Shown in pieces: positions 12,084 to 13,592 of a stretch of DNA of 13,592 nt. The notes under the pieces were generated by a model. That model searched no databases, was not told the origin of the DNA, and was given only the letters and a program-made list of their open reading frames with translations. This DNA is from Bacillota bacterium. Its GTDB lineage: Bacteria > Bacillota > DTU065. The stretch lies in the NCBI GenBank assembly GCA_012842235.1, contig DUTE01000244.1:1-13592 (forward strand). Direction: 5' to 3'. Both the position numbers and the translations under genes were made by a program. Numbering within the stretch: position 1 is the first letter of the stretch; each line of letters begins with the position of its first letter.

Positions 12084-13163
12084 ATGATTAAAGCAAGAGA
12101 TGCCCTTACAAAAATTAAACCCTATGTACCAGGAAAGCCTATTGAGGAGGTAAAAAGAGAACTAGGATTAGATGATGTGATTAAGCTTGCTTCCAATGAA
12201 AACCCTTATGGACCATCGAAAAAAGCTCTAGAAATCATAGACTCTTATCTTACTAACCTAAATCTTTACCCTGATGGCCGAGCTTTTGAACTAAAAACAG
12301 CACTCTCTAATTATTATCAAGTTCAGGAAGAAGAGATCATTGTCGGCAATGGTTCAGATGAGGTAATTAAACTCTTAAGTGAGGCCTATTTAAATCCTGG
12401 AGATAATATTGTTCAAGCAGATGTTACTTTTAGCGAATACGAATTTGGTGCACTTTTAATGGGTGCTAAGGTAAAAAAGGTGCCTCTAAAAGATTTTACC
12501 CATGATCTTGAGGCTTTTTACAACTATATCGATGATAACACTAAATTAATCTATATCTGTAATCCTAACAACCCAACAGGTACTATGGTAACAGAGGTCG
12601 AGTTAATTGAGTTTTTAGAAAAGATCCCTAAGGGAGTATTAGTAGTTCTCGATGAGGCTTATGCAGAGTATGTAGCTGACACGAGCTATCCTAATTCCCT
12701 TGGCCTAATTAACAAGTATCCGTTAGTTGTTTTGCGAACATTTTCTAAGATCTACGGCCTTGCTGGTCTTAGAGTAGGTTTTGGTATAGCTCAAAAAGAG
12801 ATTATTGCCAATCTTGAAAAAGCAAGAGAACCTTTTAATGTGAATCTTCTAGGGCAAGTAGCTGCAGTTAGAGCCCTTGATGATAAAGAACATCTTGAGT
12901 ACTCTTTTAGAGAAAACGCTAAAGCAAGAGAGAGCTTTTATCAAGAGTGCCAAAAGAGAGATATTAAGTATGTAAAAAGTCACACAAACTTTGTTTTGAT
13001 GCAGGTAGAAGATGCTGATACAATCTTTAACAAGATGCTAAAAAAAGGAGTAATTGTTAGAAGCGGTAGTGTTTTTGGACTTAATAGATTTATTAGAGTA
13101 ACTTTAGGAAGCATCGAGCAGATGCAGCGATTTTGGCAGGTCTTTGATGAAATTGGGGGTTGA
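12084..13163 (+). CDS. hisC: Histidinol-phosphate / aromatic aminotransferase
   Basis: PLP fold-type I aminotransferase of 359 residues, the usual HisC length. Motifs: LASNENPYGPS (35-45), GNGSDE (88-93), the NPNNPTG substrate/PLP site (160-166), D190 and Y193 in VVLDEAYAEY, Schiff-base lysine K222 in RTFSKIYGLAGLRVG, R230, and EPFNVN. HisC acts on imidazole-acetol phosphate in histidine synthesis, and in Bacillus the same enzyme also transaminates phenylpyruvate and hydroxyphenylpyruvate. Lying between aroH and a DAHP synthase gene with no other his genes, it probably serves Phe/Tyr formation, perhaps together with histidine. ATG at 12084 follows the aroH stop directly; AAGGAGAG (12070-12077) is the SD. 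Confidence 0.94.
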   Translation: MIKARDALTKIKPYVPGKPIEEVKRELGLDDVIKLASNENPYGPSKKALEIIDSYLTNLNLYPDGRAFELKTALSNYYQVQEEEIIVGNGSDEVIKLLSEAYLNPGDNIVQADVTFSEYEFGALLMGAKVKKVPLKDFTHDLEAFYNYIDDNTKLIYICNPNNPTGTMVTEVELIEFLEKIPKGVLVVLDEAYAEYVADTSYPNSLGLINKYPLVVLRTFSKIYGLAGLRVGFGIAQKEIIANLEKAREPFNVNLLGQVAAVRALDDKEHLEYSFRENAKARESFYQECQKRDIKYVKSHTNFVLMQVEDADTIFNKMLKKGVIVRSGSVFGLNRFIRVTLGSIEQMQRFWQVFDEIGG

Positions 13164-13169
13164 TAAAAG

Positions 13170-13577
13170 ATGATTATTGTTATGAAAGCTAAAGCAACTA
13201 AAACAGAAGTAGATGGAGTAAGAAAACGCCTAGAGGATTTGGGCTTTGGCTCACACCTTTCAGAGGGTGTTGAAAGAACAATTATTGGAGCAATTGGTAA
13301 CAGAGATGAACTAATGGCTGCAAATATAGAAACTTTCCCTGGTGTAGAAAGAATAGTACCTATTCGTTCCCCATACAAACTTGGTGGTAAGGAGTTTCAA
13401 AAAGAACCCTCGGTTATCGATGTCAAGGGAGTAAAATTTGGTGGTGGTCACTTTGGTGTAATTGCTGGTCCTTGTGCAGTTGAAAGCAAAGAGCAGTTAT
13501 TTGCTGCAGCCGAAGCTGTAAAGAAAGCGGGAGCAGGCCTTCTTAGGGGAGGAGCCTTTAAGCCACGTACTTCCTAA
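13170..13577 (+). CDS. aroF: DAHP synthase (type I-beta, AroF/AroA), 3' end missing
   Basis: 3-Deoxy-D-arabino-heptulosonate 7-phosphate synthase, which condenses phosphoenolpyruvate and erythrose 4-phosphate at the entry to the shikimate pathway. The frame has 135 residues against about 335 for the family. The N-terminal ferredoxin-like regulatory domain (about 1-70, MIIVMKAKATKTEVDGV, VERTIIGAIG) is complete and the barrel begins with AGPCAVES (99-106, metal ligand C102) and LRGGAFKPRTS (125-135, K131). Family members continue PYSFQGLG; here TAA follows TCC at 13575. The last 21 bases of the window (13572-13592), read on the other strand, encode YSFQGLG, so the break is an inversion at the edge, not a normal stop. 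ATG at 13170 follows GGGGGT in a short gap after hisC. The true gene should extend beyond the window. Confidence 0.9.
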   Translation: MIIVMKAKATKTEVDGVRKRLEDLGFGSHLSEGVERTIIGAIGNRDELMAANIETFPGVERIVPIRSPYKLGGKEFQKEPSVIDVKGVKFGGGHFGVIAGPCAVESKEQLFAAAEAVKKAGAGLLRGGAFKPRTS

Positions 13578-13592
13578 ACCTTGGAAAGAATA
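13572..13592 (-). other. Inverted segment of DAHP synthase coding sequence at the window end
   Basis: Reading 13592 back to 13572 gives TAT TCT TTC CAA GGT TTA GGA, i.e. YSFQGLG. In this enzyme family YSFQGLG comes right after PRTSP, and the plus-strand frame breaks off after PRTS at 13574. The segment is therefore the expected continuation in the wrong orientation, with TCC (13572-13574) shared at the junction. Probably a fold-back or assembly artefact; a real inversion is less likely. Confidence 0.85.

Noticed and set aside
1-13592. Search for a new defence, mobile or biosynthetic system
   Set aside because: Nearly every gene belongs to a well-known conserved family in a common Firmicute arrangement; no toxin-antitoxin pair, reverse transcriptase, transposase, CRISPR repeat or clustered unknown genes were seen.

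Overview
The window is an AT-rich stretch of a low-GC, endospore-forming Firmicute, most likely of the class Clostridia. The evidence is spoVS, a minimal spoVAC-spoVAD-spoVAE set, a GerW/YtfJ-family gene, scpA/scpB, an AroH-type chorismate mutase, strong purine-rich Shine-Dalgarno (SD) sites and frequent GTG/TTG starts. I cannot name the genus. There are no tRNA or rRNA genes, CRISPR arrays, transposases or recognisable phage genes (the 'phage holin family' membrane protein carries that name only by domain family).

Layout. (1) 1-450: spoVS with a good SigH-type promoter match and its own terminator. (2) 450-1853: a long, repeat- and hairpin-rich spacer, then a possible 29-codon ORF coupled to a peptidase M19 (membrane dipeptidase) gene that ends at a terminator. 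(3) 1860-3713: spoVAC-spoVAD-spoVAE, tightly overlapping, for dipicolinic acid uptake into the forespore. (4) 3715-4050, minus strand: a small YvlD-like membrane protein converging on the spoVA operon. (5) 4051-4555: a spacer with an intrinsic terminator that follows no recognised gene, then a strong SigA promoter flanked by inverted repeats. (6) 4556-8706: lysA, an HD-domain hydrolase gene, scpA, scpB, a DUF2953 (YtfI-like) gene and ytfJ/gerW, probably one operon ending in a terminator. (7) 8801-11565: SigA promoter, an RCK potassium-channel regulator (TrkA/KtrA type), an rRNA pseudouridine synthase (RluB type) and an HI0933-family flavoprotein, then a terminator. (8) 11636-13592: a promoter-proximal spacer with a heptamer repeat and three copies of an octamer, then aroH, hisC and the start of a DAHP synthase gene, i.e. 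the aromatic amino acid branch.

The genes serve three themes: spore formation and germination (spoVS, spoVA, ytfJ and perhaps the dipeptidase), chromosome segregation (scpA/scpB), and lysine and aromatic amino acid synthesis. This is a conserved core region, and I found no convincing new multi-gene system.

The most striking anomaly is at the right edge. The DAHP synthase frame stops just after its PRTS motif, and the last 21 bases, read on the opposite strand, encode YSFQGLG, which is what should follow PRTSP in this family. The end of the window is therefore an inverted copy of the missing continuation, most simply a fold-back chimera or assembly artefact. Other points worth checking are the terminator with no gene before it, the operator-like sequences before lysA and aroH, period-7/8 tandem repeats in several spacers, and an AroH whose aligned catalytic Glu is Gln.
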